64,000 nucleotides of DNA from Stomoxys calcitrans (taxonomy: Eukaryota > Arthropoda > Insecta > Diptera > Muscidae). The notes beneath the pieces are model-generated. The model was not told the origin of the DNA and did not search any database. It saw only the letters and a list, made by a program, of their open reading frames with translations. This document shows positions 23,670 through 35,003 of this stretch, piece after piece. The stretch spans positions 52,925,947-52,989,946 of the forward strand of contig NC_081552.1 of assembly GCF_963082655.1 (NCBI RefSeq), read 5' to 3'. Numbering within the stretch: the stretch's first letter is position 1; each line of letters begins with the position of its first letter. Both the position numbers and the translations under genes were made by a program.

Positions 23670-24784
23670 ACTAGCTGAACCGGGCCGCTTCGACAATTTA
23701 AGAGCTTTTAGTAAAATACCGTGCTACGAAAAATGTATAATATATGTATATCGCTTGACTAATACGATAGCATAACAATATAAATGCCCATATTATCTTT
23801 ACTGGTCTACCAATTGGTTCGAAGGGTTTAGGGCCATTTAAGTTTGGATGTTACATGTAATCCACTCTTAAAAGACCTTATTTGAACCCGATATTTCCAT
23901 GGGGGTTTTGGAAGTTGGAAGGCCCCCAGGGTGGTGGTTGGTGGGTTTATATGTGGGGTGAGGTTGTCCCCTAGACATTTAGCCCTGAACAAAATATAAG
24001 CATCGTGCTCTACTTTCGAATACCATTTATTTAAACCCCATATTGCCATTGGTTTAACGAGATCACGCGTTCCCCGAAAACTTGGCCTTAAAAGTGGTTA
24101 TCAAATTCGTTTTCTAATCTCAAATACCTTTCATTTGAGTCACATATTGTCATGGTCGTTGTTTTGGGACCAACTACATGGTCAGATTCGTATTCTACTC
24201 CCAAATACCTTTATTTGAGCCCCATTTTTCGATGGTCAGAAAATAATTGCTGTTTGTGGGGTATTTTGGAATAGGGGTAGACAAATTGGTATCGAATGTG
24301 TGTATCCAGTTGGTGCTCTACTTCCCAATTCCCAAAACCAATTATTTGACATGGGGTGGTCCCCCAAACACTTAGCCCTGAAAATATATCATCATCGTAC
24401 TCTTTTCTCGTATATCTATATATCATTTCTTTGAACCCCATATTGCCATTGCTTCAAAATTGGGTATCAAATTTGTTTTCTAATCTCAAATACCTTTCAT
24501 TTAAACCTCTTATTGCAAAAGTCAGCAAATATGTCCGGTTTTGGGTAAGGGTCCTAAAAACAATCATGGTCATGGTGAGCAAATACGTCTTATTGGTGGG
24601 TTGTTATGGGGGTGGGTCGTCCCCTAAACAGTTTGTCCGGAATGTTGACATCAAATTCGTGGTCTACTACCAAAAACTTTTCATTTGAGTCCCATATTCC
24701 CATAGTCTGCAAACATGTCCGGTTTAGGGGGTGGTGCGGCCACTCAGGGACTTGGCCTCTTATTTGAGCCCCATATTTCAATGG
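23670..24784 (-). mobile_element. Family C element, minus strand
   Basis: The left edge ACTAGCTGAACCGGGCC is the complement of the family's 3' end. The body units (catttgagccccatattgcc, ggggtgttttggg types) run leftward. At about 24,784 the orientation flips to plus without spacer. Confidence 0.65.
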
Positions 24785-25018
24785 TCAAATAAAAGGTATT
24801 TGAGTGTAGAATACGAATGCGATATTCAAATGTGGGACCAAGTGTTTGGGGGCCGCCCGTCTCTAAAAGTACCTTCCGAAAAGACAAATTTACTACCAAA
24901 GCAATATGGGGCTCAAATGAAAGGTCTTTGCGAGTAAAGCACGAATCTGATACCAATATTCGGGAAAAATGTCTATGGCGTCACCCCACCCACATAACAC
25001 CACATAAAAAAGGGCGTA
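24785..25018 (+). mobile_element. Family C units, plus strand, head-to-head with preceding copy
   Basis: aaataaaaggtatttgagtg, gggaccaagtgtttggggg and gcaatatggggctcaaatg are plus-strand family C words that begin where the minus copy stops. Confidence 0.6.
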
Positions 25019-25380
25019 CTTTTTTTTTTACTTTTATTTTATTTGTCAATATATCAAACGATAGCCATAGACGTAGTATTACTGAACGTAACTGACTTTG
25101 TTTATCGTAAACCCTTTACCAGTTTCGTTTACGGTAAAAGGACCTTCCTTTTGTTGTAAAATCAAAAACTCTTTAATTGCAAAATTGCTTCGAGTGCCGC
25201 AAACGATTATTCGTGTACTGGGCCAGTAATTAGTCTCTTGTGTCGCTCGTACTAGAGAGAAAAGACGAGTATTTGAGCGTATAGATCAGTGGTTGACAAA
25301 AATACTCACTATATCGCTCATTACTTTGTACGTACACAAGAAAATAGTCCCAATCAAAAGGTTTCATTTTCATACACACA
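25019..25380. other. No recognisable gene
   Basis: AT-rich, with a loose inverted word (tatcgtaaaccctttacc / gtttacggtaaaagg) near 25,106-25,140. Otherwise nothing I can name. Confidence 0.4.
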
Positions 25381-25381
25381 T

Positions 25382-27441
25382 TTTTATACCCACCACCGAA
25401 GGATGGGGGTATATTCATTTTGTCATTCCGTTTGCAACACACCGAAATATCCATTTCCGACCCTATAAAGTATATATATTCTTGATCAGCGTAAAAATCT
25501 AAGACGATCTAGACATGTCCGTCCGTCTGTCCGTCTGTCTGTTGAAATCACGCTACAGTCTTCACAAATAGAGATATTGAGCTGAAATTTTGCACAGATT
25601 CTTTTTTTGTCCATAAGCAGGTTAAGTTCGATGATGGGCTATATCGGACGATTTTGCTGAAATTTGGGACAGTGAGTTGTGTTAGGCCCTTCGACATCCT
25701 TCGTCAATTTGGCTCAGATCGTTCCAGATTTGGATATAGCTGCCATATAGACCGATCCTCAGATTTTGGGTCTTAGGCCCATAAAAGTACACATTTATTA
25801 TCCGATTTTGCTGAAATTCAGGACAGTGAGTTGTGCTAGGCCCTTCGACATCCTCCGTCAATATGGCCCAGATCGGTTCAGATTTGGATATAGCTGCCAT
25901 ATAGACCGATCCGCCGATTTAGGGTCTTAGGCCCATAAAAGCCAAATTTATTATTCTATTTTGCTGAAATTTGGGACAGTGAGTTGTGTTAGGCCCTTCG
26001 ACATCCTCCGTCAATATGGCTCATATCGGTTCAGATTTGGAAATAGCTGCCATATAGACCGATTGTCCAATTTAGGGTCTTAGGCCCATAAAAGCCACAT
26101 TTTTGATCCGATTTTGCGAAAATTTGAGACAGTGAGTTGTATTAGGCCCTTCAACATCCTCCGGCAATTTGGCTCAGATCGGTCCAGATTTGGATATAGC
26201 TGCCATATAGACCGATCCTCCGATTTAGGGTCTTAAGCCCATAAATGCCACATATATTATCCGATTTTGCTGAAATTTGGGACAGAGAGTTGCGTTAGGC
26301 CCTCCGACTTCCTTCGTTAATTTTGCCTAGATCGGTTCAGATTTGGATATAGCTGCCATATAGACAGATCCTCCGATTTCGGTTCTCAGGCCCACAAAAG
26401 CCATATTTATTATCCGATTTTGATGAAATTCGAGACAGTGAATTGTGTTAGGCCCATCGACATTCTTCGTCAAGTTGACCCAGATCGGTACAGATTTGGA
26501 TATAGCTGCCATATAGACCGATCCTCCGATTTAGGGTCTTAAGCCCATAAAAGCCACATTTATTATCCGATTTTGCTGAAGTTTAGAACAGTGAGTTGTC
26601 TTAGGCCCTTCGACATCTGTCTTCAATTTGGCCTAGATCGGTTCAGATTTGGATATAGCTGCCATATAGACTGATTCCCCGATTTAAGGTTTTGGGCCCA
26701 TAAAATGCTCATTTATTGTCCGATGTCGCTGAAATTCGGGACAGTGAGTTAAATTAAGCCACTAGATATACTTTTGCAATATCGCACAGATTGGTCCAGA
26801 TTTGGATATAGCTGCCATATAGACCGATATCTAGGTTTTAGGTTTTGGGGCCATAAAAGACGCATTTATTGTCTGAAGTCGCTGAAATTTGAGGCAGTGA
26901 GTTTAGTTAGGCTCTTCGACGTCCTTCTTCAATCTTGCCCAGATCGGTCTAGATTTGAATATAGCTGCCATATAGACCGATCTCTCGATTTAAGGTTTTG
27001 GGCCCATAAAAGAGGCATTTATTGTCCGATTTCGCTTAAATTTGGGACAGTGCTTCAAGTTAGGCTTTACGACATTTTTATGCAACTTGGCCGAAATCGG
27101 TTCAGATTTGGATATAGCTGCCATATAGACCGATATCTCGATTTAAAGTCTTGGCCCCATAAAATTCGCATTTATAATCCGATATCACTGAAATTTGACA
27201 AAGTCTTATGTAAGGCTTTTCGACATCCGTGTCGTATATGGTTCAGATCGGTTTATTTTTAGATATATCTACTGTACTTATTAGTATTTGGTCCAAATCG
27301 GAACATATTTAAATATAACTGATATGGGACATAAGTTATGAATTTTTCACCGAATTTTGATGAAAGGCGGTTTACATATATACCCGAGGTGGTGGGTATC
27401 CAAAGTTCGGCCCGGCCGAACTTAATGCCTTTTTACTTGTT
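25382..27441 (+). mobile_element. Family B element, full length, with ten-step 153-bp array
   Basis: It starts TTTTATACCCACCACCGAAGG and ends GGTGGTGGGTATCC, TTCGGCCCGGCCGAAC, TTTTTACTTG. The landmark tgccatatag lies at 25,741, 25,895, 26,048, 26,201, 26,354, 26,507, 26,660, 26,813, 26,966 and 27,119: one step of 154 then eight of exactly 153. Each unit carries ccgattttgctgaaattt, gggacagtgagttgtgttag and cagatttggatatagctgc. The last three units drift in sequence but keep the spacing. The 162-codon ORF at 26,774-27,262 is a by-product of the period being 51 x 3. Confidence 0.9.
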
Positions 27442-27630
27442 TTGTTCTTTTTTGTTTTGGCTGAGCAAAGAGCAGTCAGTATATTGAGCAGCTCAGAAGA
27501 GTGCTAGTGTTAAACTCGGAGTGTGGACATTTGTAAAGTTTCGGCACAAAAATGCTGATACGTCCAATGAAAAAAATTATTAAAGCAACACACAAATATC
27601 TGCCAGCTACAAGAATTTCCAAGGCACATA

Positions 27631-27865
27631 TTGGGTTGCCCAAAAAGTAATTGCGGATTTTTTAAAAGAAAGTAAATGCATTTTTGATAAAACTTAGAAT
27701 GAACTTTAATCAAATATACTTTTTTACACTTTTTTTCTAAAGCAAGCTAAAAGTAACAGCTGATAACTGACAGAAGAAAGAATGCAATTACAGAGTCACA
27801 AGCTGTGAAAAAATTTGTCAACGCCGACTATATGAAAAATCCGCAATTACTTTTTGGGCAACCAA
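27631..27865. mobile_element. 235-bp mariner-type MITE
   Basis: Terminal inverted repeats TTGGGTTGCCCAAAAAGTAA (left) and its complement with one base missing (right), flanked by TA at 27,629-27,630 and 27,866-27,867. There is no transposase. A near-identical copy lies at 37,226-37,462. The ends match those of mariner elements known from many insects. It interrupts a short ORF starting at 27,553 (32 codons if the MITE is ignored), which I do not regard as proven coding. Confidence 0.85.
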
Positions 27866-27940
27866 TACATTGTTTGTTAAGATATAAAGAAAAATTCATC
27901 ACAAAGTAGGTATTTAAATGTGTGAAAACCAAAAATGCGA

Positions 27941-28320
27941 TTTTATACCCACCACCGATGGACGGGGGTATATTCATTTTCTCCTTCCGTTTGCAACACA
28001 CGGGCTCCAGAATTCAAATCGGGATATCGGTTTATATGGGGGCTACATCTAAATCTGAACCAATATGACCCATTTGCAATCCCCAACGACCTACATCAAT
28101 AAGAAGTATCTGCGGAAAATTTCAAGCGCCTAGCTTTACGCGTTCGACCGTTATCGTGATTTCGACAGGCGGACGGACGGACATGGCTAGATCGACTCAG
28201 AACTTCGAGACGATCAAGAATATATATTCTTTATGGGATCTTAGATGAATATTACGAGATGTTGCAAATGTAATGACTAGATTAGTATACCTAGTCATCC
28301 TGTAGTGGTTAGTATAAAAA
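27941..28320. mobile_element. Double-headed DINE-1-like element (two 5' ends facing outward)
   Basis: The left edge TTTATACCCACCACCGATGG with GGGGGTATATTCATTTT is a family B 5' end in plus orientation. From about 28,005 the sequence is minus-strand family A/B and ends at 28,300-28,320 with a second, degraded 5' end (AGTATACCTAGTCATCC ... GTATAAAA). No 3' hairpin is present. Confidence 0.6.
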
Positions 28321-28394
28321 ACACTTTTAAATACGAGTACATATTATCATACTCTCCACCATAGGATGGTTCACTACTTTCGCCATTCCGTTTC

Positions 28395-30540
28395 TTATTT
28401 TACTTTATTTTAATTGGCTATGACGGAATAGCATCTGTTTGTCAGTATTATTCTTCGCTTTATCTCAAAACTGGTGTCATTAGTTTCGGTTACGGCGGTG
28501 CCGAAGTAGATAAGGTTACTAACTGTCTCAAAGTTGTGGTTCCCAACTTGCTCTATTTTCTTTATCTGCTCGGTTGTGCAAGGCAAGGGGGTTGAAACCA
28601 TCCATTTCGTCTTATCTCCATTTACTGCCAGACCCATTTACACTGACTCTCTTTCGATTCTTTCGAAGGCTGCAGTTACTACTTCCGGTGACCGACCTAT
28701 GATATCGATGTCGTCGGCATAGGCGAGTAGCATGTGTTCTCTTGTGATTAGTGTGCCATATCTATTCACATCTGTATCACGTATAATCTTCTCCAGCTGG
28801 ATATTAAAGTTATCACACGACAGGCTCCTTGTCTGAAACCTCGTTTGGTATTAAATGGTTCGGAGAGACTCTTTCCTATTCTTACCGAGGAACGCGTATC
28901 AGCAAGTGTCATCCTGCAGAGCCTTATTTATTTTGCAGGGATACCATACTCAGACATGGCTTGAAATACCTTTGAACGTAAAGAAGTATCGAAGGCGGCT
29001 TTGTAGTCAACAAAGAGGTGGTAGGTGTTGATTTGTCCTTCTCGGGTCTTTTCCAGGATTTGGCGCAGTGTGAATATCTGGTCTAGGGTGGATTTACCAG
29101 GTCTAAAGCCGCATTGATAGGGCCCAATTATCTCATTGACTTTAGGTTTTAATCTTTCACACAGTACGCTCGAGAGTATCTTGTATGCGATGGGGAGGAG
29201 ACTTATTCCTCTGTAGTTGGCACATTCCGTCTTGTCTCCTTTCTTGTGTACGGGACATAGTATGCTGAGGTTCCAGTCTGATGCATACGCCTTATCAGTG
29301 TGTCGCCTCCGGCCTTAAATAGTTCAGCGGGTAACCCGTCGGCTCCTGCTGCCTTGTTGTTCTTTAGTCGGGTTACTGCTACTTGGACCTTATTCTGACT
29401 AGGAGGTAAACATTCTATACCATCATCAGGGATTGGTTCTGCGGCATCTTCTTTTCCGCCAACGTCGGACACTAGCATTTGGGTAAAATGTTCTTTCCTT
29501 ATCCTCAGCATGTTATCTGTGTCAGTTACCAGATTTCCTTCTTTGTCTCTGCAGGAGGATGTGCCTGCACCAAAGCCGTCGGTTTAATGTTTAACTCTTT
29601 GGTAAAATTTCGGGACTTTATTCTGACTCCTGTACATCTCAATTCGCACACACTCACGTCTTTCCATTTCCTTTTTCTTTCTGCGGAATAGACGTTTCTC
29701 CTCTCTCGTTTTCTCCCGATACCTCTCCTTCATCTGTTGCGTAGCTACTGATTGTAGGGTTGTTCTATATGCCTCATTCTTGTAGTAGTTTGCCACTGCG
29801 CCATTATATCATCGGAACAAGGAGTGCTTTCATCAAGCAGTTGGGTCAGTCGAGTGGAGTATGCCGCTGCCATTTGTTGTGGTTCCAGCTTTTCAATGTC
29901 CAACTTCGTCGTACTTTCCTCGCCATGTTCAAACGGGTGCAAATCTTTGCTGTAACAAGGTAATGATCCGAATTTATATTCGCTCCACGGATCGATCGTA
30001 CTTCTTACACACTGGATGAATGTCTTCCATCTATCACAAAGTGATCAATTTGGTTTCTCGTGTTTTGATCGGGTGACAGCTATGTTTTTTTGCCTCGGCG
30101 AAATCTATCAGCTTCAACCCATTACTGGACGTTATCTCGTGGAGGCTAAACTTTCCGACTGTTGGACAAAAAATTTCTTCCTTCCCTATCTTCGCATTAA
30201 AATCTCCCAGAAGGATTTTAATATCATGTGCGGGACAGCGGTCATATTCTCTCTCTAGGCGCTTGTACAAAATATCTTTGGTCTGCTCGTCCTTGTCTTT
30301 CGTCGAGGCATGGGCACAAATAAGGCTGATGTTGAAGAATTTGGCATTTATGCGGATTATTGCTAGCCTCTCATCCACCGGAGTAATGCTGGAGACAAGG
30401 TGTTTCAGTCTCCGACTAACCACAAATCCACAGCCAAATTCATGCCTCGTGTTATGGCAGCATTAGTATAGTTCATCACCGTTTGGTGTTGCAGTGACGC
30501 CATTCCTAGTCCATCGCACTTCCTGTAAGGCGGTAATATC
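28395..30540 (-). mobile_element. RTE-like non-LTR retrotransposon with EN and RT, decayed
   Basis: On the minus strand from right to left: ADITALQEVRWTRNGV (EN, Glu active-site motif, about 30,500-30,545); RLKHLVSSITPVDERLAIIR; then HDIKILLGDFNAKIG (EN, Asp/Asn motif, ~30,170-30,235); a Lys/Arg-rich linker with REKTREEKRLFRRKKKEMER; RT finger VAVTRLKNNKAAGADGLPAE (~29,345-29,400); later YRCGFRPGKSTLDQIFTLRQ-like (~29,065-29,120); and LLAYADDIDIIGRS (motif C, 28,690-28,735). The 3' end is deleted between 28,434 and the terminal ggctatg word, relative to the copy at 12,746. The intact EN frame (30,034-30,423) is the longest open part. Confidence 0.85.
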
Positions 30541-30815
30541 TGCCTTGTAAACCGATCTCGGATTTTGACTTCTTGATCTTCTAGAAAGCGAAATTTTTAC
30601 CCGATTTGTCTGACGTTTAGCACGAAGTGTTTGATTTTGATTTCTAACATCTGTGCTAAGTATGGTCCAAATCGGTTCAAAGCTTGATATAACTGTCATA
30701 TAAACTGATATTGGATCTTGACTTTTTGAGTCTCTAGAGGGCGTAATTACTAGTCGATATAGCTGAAATTTTGGACGTAGTATTTTTAATGACTTCCAAC
30801 AGCCGTAACAAGTAC
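30541..30815 (+). mobile_element. Family A internal fragment
   Basis: ctgccttgtaaaccgatctcgg, ttgacttcttgatcttctag and similar words show two diverged 153-type units joined directly to the RTE 5' edge. Confidence 0.6.
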
Positions 30816-30819
30816 AGTT

Positions 30820-31130
30820 ATGGCAATCCGATAAGAATTGCGCCCTCTAGTGGCTCAAGAAGTTAAATCGGAAGATCGGTTTATATGGGAGCTATATCAG
30901 GTTATGGACCGGTTCAGACTATACTTGGCAAAGTCGGATAAGAGTTGCGCCCTCTAGGGGTTTAATAACTAAAATTAGGAGATCGGTAACTACGGGGGCT
31001 TTAAAAAGATATAATCCGATATAGACGTCGGTCAAGAATGCACATAATAGGAGTTGAATATTGGTAGATGTTGCAAACGTAATGATAAAATTAATATACT
31101 AGTTGCCCAACAGCGATGGGTATAAGAAAA
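30820..31130 (-). mobile_element. Family A fragment, minus strand, with degraded 5' end
   Basis: gcaatccgataagaattgcg onward is minus-strand family A; it ends near 31,130 with atactagttgcccaacagcg and gggtataa, a worn 5' terminus. It meets the preceding plus-strand fragment tail to tail at about 30,818. Confidence 0.55.
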
Positions 31131-31163
31131 AATTAAAAAAATAGTCAATATAAATATAAAGAA

Positions 31164-31235
31164 GCGGGAGCGGAGCGAAAAATATTTCCGGAGCGGAGCA
31201 AAAAAAAAATTGCCAGAGCGGGAGCGGAGCTGAAA
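31164..31235. repeat. GGAGCGGAGC-type short tandem repeat
   Basis: The word ggagcggagc recurs four times within 75 bp, separated by A-rich spacers. Confidence 0.6.
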
Positions 31236-31384
31236 AAAAGGTACTCGCCTCGGATCCCTGATCCGAACTGATGTTGACTTTAATCCGGACATGTTGTGCT
31301 TGTCGCAAAGTTAAGCTTTTGCAAAATTTTGAGAAAATCGGTTGATAAATGCGCTAAGAAATGCTCATAAGGTGAAAATCGGGC

Positions 31385-31990
31385 AATACATATGTATGGC
31401 AGCTATATATATCTAAATCTGAACCGAATCATAAGAAATTTACCCGAAATGGCGAAAAGCTATAAGAAAATTCGTTGTCCCAAATTTTGTTATAATCGTT
31501 TAACAAATGCAGCGATGACCAGCCCTTTTCGGTATCATTGATGGCAAGTCACACTCATTTTCTTTTTTTTTTGTTTCAGTCGTTGTGGAGACAGAACGAA
31601 TGAACATGCGCATGGGTTTACGCATGAAAATAATGATTTTTATTGATTAAACGTTTGGAAGGTATATAAAAGTATTTAAGTTTTCTTATTTTATGTTTAT
31701 TATTGCAAAACACTAATCATTCAGTCCAAAAAAACGATTTTTTCGTATTGAGAGAGTTTAAAATACTCAAATAGAGTATTTTACACATACAGTCACATTC
31801 GCATTTTGAGCCTCACATATATGGGAGCTATATCCAAATCTGAACCAATTTTTTCGTATTTCAATACGCTTCGTCTCTGCGCCAAAAAATATATCTGCCA
31901 ATTTTGAAAAGGACCGGAAGAAAATTGCGACCTGTACTTTGTACATAAATTAACATGGACAGACAGACAGACAGATAAATCGAATCAGAA
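31385..31990 (-). mobile_element. Degraded family B-like fragments
   Basis: tatggcagctatatatatc, gggagctatatccaaatctg and the gacagacagacagaca 5'-block word in minus orientation are spread over 600 bp of otherwise anonymous sequence. Confidence 0.4.
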
Positions 31991-32104
31991 AGTGATTCTG
32001 AATCGATTGGTATGCTTATCAACGGCTCTATCTCTCTTCCTTCTGGGTTTTAGAAACAAATGCACTAACTTATAATAACCTGTACCATAGTGGTGCTGTA
32101 GGGT

Positions 32105-32210
32105 ATGCTAATTTAGTGCCCTATTTTCACCTCGGGACCATTCTGCATCATTTGTTACAATTTCAAGAAAATCGGTTCAGCCGTTTTAGTGCCTATACGG
32201 TATATATAAA
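32105..32210 (-). mobile_element. Family C 5'-end fragment, minus strand
   Basis: ctattttcacctcgggaccattctgcat and aatcggttcagccgtttta are the complement of the family C 5' block. Confidence 0.55.
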
Positions 32211-32454
32211 AAGACCAAAGAAACGCCTTTTCGAAAATGGATTTTTCTTAAAACATTTTTAAGCTAGTGAACAAAACATTCAGGGCTATGAGTCCATATC
32301 AGATCCTCACAAATTGATTTGGCATAAAATAAAATATCCACAGATCCTTCTTGTATCAACCAAAATTTTGGGGCAAACATTTTAACTTTACTACCAAAGA
32401 CTTTTCATTGGTGTCCTATTGTATCCCGAACAGCTTCATGCCACCTACTTCATA

Positions 32455-32745
32455 CGCACTACCATAGGAACACATAGGCAACACATCAAAATATCCATTT
32501 CAGACCCTACAAAGTGTACATATTAGTGATCGTAGTATAATTCTATGACAATTTAACGATGTCCGTGTGTCTGTCTATTCGTCCCTCCGTCTGTTGTAAT
32601 CACGCTACAGCCTTCAAAAATTGAGGTATTGAGCTGAAATGTGGTATAGACCCGTATTTTGTTCAACACGCAGTTTAAGTAACGGGCCAATTCGCCCATA
32701 TTTGGTTATAGGTGTCATATAGACCGATGAGCCGATGCACTGTGT
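32455..32745 (+). mobile_element. Degraded family B fragment
   Basis: acatcaaaatatccatttcagaccct, gtccgtgtgtctgtc and tcatatagaccgatgagccg follow the family B 5' block in order, with much decay. Confidence 0.55.
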
Positions 32746-33084
32746 TGCCAAATCTAAAAATCTTGCAAATAAGTGTAGGACTTTTGAAGAAATAGAGATG
32801 TGTTCACACAACTTTACATAGACAATGTTGAGGTGCTTTTCAACAAGTTTGAGAAAATTGGGAACCCTGATGGGTCCAAAGGCTGATCAATGGGTTTTGT
32901 CCCTGAAACCCTACAAAAACATGGTGAAATGTCCAGTACAACTCTTACGGTTTATGATATATATTTTTTTTAAATTTTAGTCAAGGTATCGACAGAATTT
33001 ATGAAATTGGGAACTATTTGTGAACAGATTGAACATTTTTCCATCGTTAGAAAGGTAACAACGATGGAAAAAATGTGAAAATGT

Positions 33085-34486
33085 ATTAGTATTAGTATTA
33101 GTATTAGTATTAGTATTAGTATTAGTATTAGTATTAGTATTAGTATTAGTATTAGTATTAGTATTAGTATTAGTATTAGTATTAGTATTAGTATTAGTAT
33201 TAGTATTAGTATTAGTATTAGTATTAGTATTAGTATTAGTATTAGTATTAGTATTAGTATTAGTATTAGTATTAGTATTAGTATTAGTATTAGTATTAGT
33301 ATTAGTATTAGTATTAGTATTAGTATTAGTATTAGTATTAGTATTAGTATTAGTATTAGTATTAGTATTAGTATTAGTATTAGTATTAGTATTAGTATTA
33401 GTATTAGTATTAGTATTAGTATTAGTATTAGTATTAGTATTAGTATTAGTATTAGTATTAGTATTAGTATTAGTATTAGTATTAGTATTAGTATTAGTAT
33501 TAGTATTAGTATTAGTATTAGTATTAGTATTAGTATTAGTATTAGTATTAGTATTAGTATTAGTATTAGTATTAGTATTAGTATTAGTATTAGTATTAGT
33601 ATTAGTATTAGTATTAGTATTAGTATTAGTATTAGTATTAGTATTAGTATTAGTATTAGTATTAGTATTAGTATTAGTATTAGTATTAGTATTAGTATTA
33701 GTATTAGTATTAGTATTAGTATTAGTATTAGTATTAGTATTAGTATTAGTATTAGTATTAGTATTAGTATTAGTATTAGTATTAGTATTAGTATTAGTAT
33801 TAGTATTAGTATTAGTATTAGTATTAGTATTAGTATTAGTATTAGTATTAGTATTAGTATTAGTATTAGTATTAGTATTAGTATTAGTATTAGTATTAGT
33901 ATTAGTATTAGTATTAGTATTAGTATTAGTATTAGTATTAGTATTAGTATTAGTATTAGTATTAGTATTAGTATTAGTATTAGTATTAGTATTAGTATTA
34001 GTATTAGTATTAGTATTAGTATTAGTATTAGTATTAGTATTAGTATTAGTATTAGTATTAGTATTAGTATTAGTATTAGTATTAGTATTAGTATTAGTAT
34101 TAGTATTAGTATTAGTATTAGTATTAGTATTAGTATTAGTATTAGTATTAGTATTAGTATTAGTATTAGTATTAGTATTAGTATTAGTATTAGTATTAGT
34201 ATTAGTATTAGTATTAGTATTAGTATTAGTATTAGTATTAGTATTAGTATTAGTATTAGTATTAGTATTAGTATTAGTATTAGTATTAGTATTAGTATTA
34301 GTATTAGTATTAGTATTAGTATTAGTATTAGTATTAGTATTAGTATTAGTATTAGTATTAGTATTAGTATTAGTATTAGTATTAGTATTAGTATTAGTAT
34401 TAGTATTAGTATTAGTATTAGTATTAGTATTAGTATTAGTATTAGTATTAGTATTAGTATTAGTATTAGTATTAGTATTAGTATTA
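33085..34486. repeat. 1.4-kb perfect hexanucleotide array (ATTAGT)n
   Basis: About 234 copies of attagt without a visible interruption; the phase stays constant through the whole block (1,402 bp). Both flanks carry a short hairpin: catttttccatcgtt/aacgatggaaaaaatg near 33,034-33,075 and gcatgttgtgtt/aacacaacatgc at 34,489-34,520. The 513-codon Asn-Thr ORF is its minus-strand translation and no protein is implied. The perfect purity points to recent expansion, or to an assembler-made consensus. Confidence 0.95.
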
Positions 34487-34520
34487 TTGCATGTTGTGTT
34501 CATAACAGAACACAACATGC

Positions 34521-35003
34521 AAAATTTCAGCCAAATTCAGAACAAATTGCGGCTTGTAAGGGCTTAAGCAGTGAAATCGGGACATCGGTTTACATGGGAG
34601 CTATATCAGGTTATAGACTGGATCATACCATGTGCAGTTGTTGCAAGTCATAACAGTACACCACATGCAAAATTTCAGCCAAATTGGACAAAAATTGCGG
34701 CTTCCAGGTGCTGAAGAAGTCAAATCGAGAGATCGGTTTATATGGGAGCTATATCAAAATCTGAAACAATATGGCCCATTTGCAATTCCCATTGACCTAC
34801 ATCACTATTAAGTTTCTGTGCAATCGTGAATTCGACAGACGGATGGACGAGCGGTCATGGCTAGATCGACTCAGAACGTCAAGACGATCAAGAATATATA
34901 TATATATATATACTTTATAGGGTCTTAAACGAATATTTCGAGGTGCTACAATCGAAATGACTAGATTAGTATACCCCCATCTTATGGTGATGGGTATGTA
35001 GAG
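34521..35003 (-). mobile_element. Family A element, 3' part replaced by the hexamer array
   Basis: Minus-strand units (gatcggtttatatgggagct) followed by the 5' block (catggctagatcgactc, caagaatatatatatatata) and the 5' end near 34,970-35,003 (AGTATACCCCCATCTTATGG). The hexamer array begins inside its body. Confidence 0.7.

Noticed and set aside
26774..27262. 162-codon ORF as a gene
   Set aside because: It lies wholly in the 153-bp array of family B; matching short ORFs appear in other copies and strands.
25382..27441. CRISPR-like regular array
   Set aside because: Units are ~153 bp, diverge throughout, and have no conserved-repeat/variable-spacer pattern.
27553..27660. Short ORF beginning MLIRPMKKIIKATHKYL
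   Set aside because: Good start context, but only 32 codons once the MITE is removed and no splice or conservation evidence.
32977..34518. 513-codon ORF of Asn-Thr repeats
   Set aside because: It is the translation of the hexamer array; no composition or context supports a protein.
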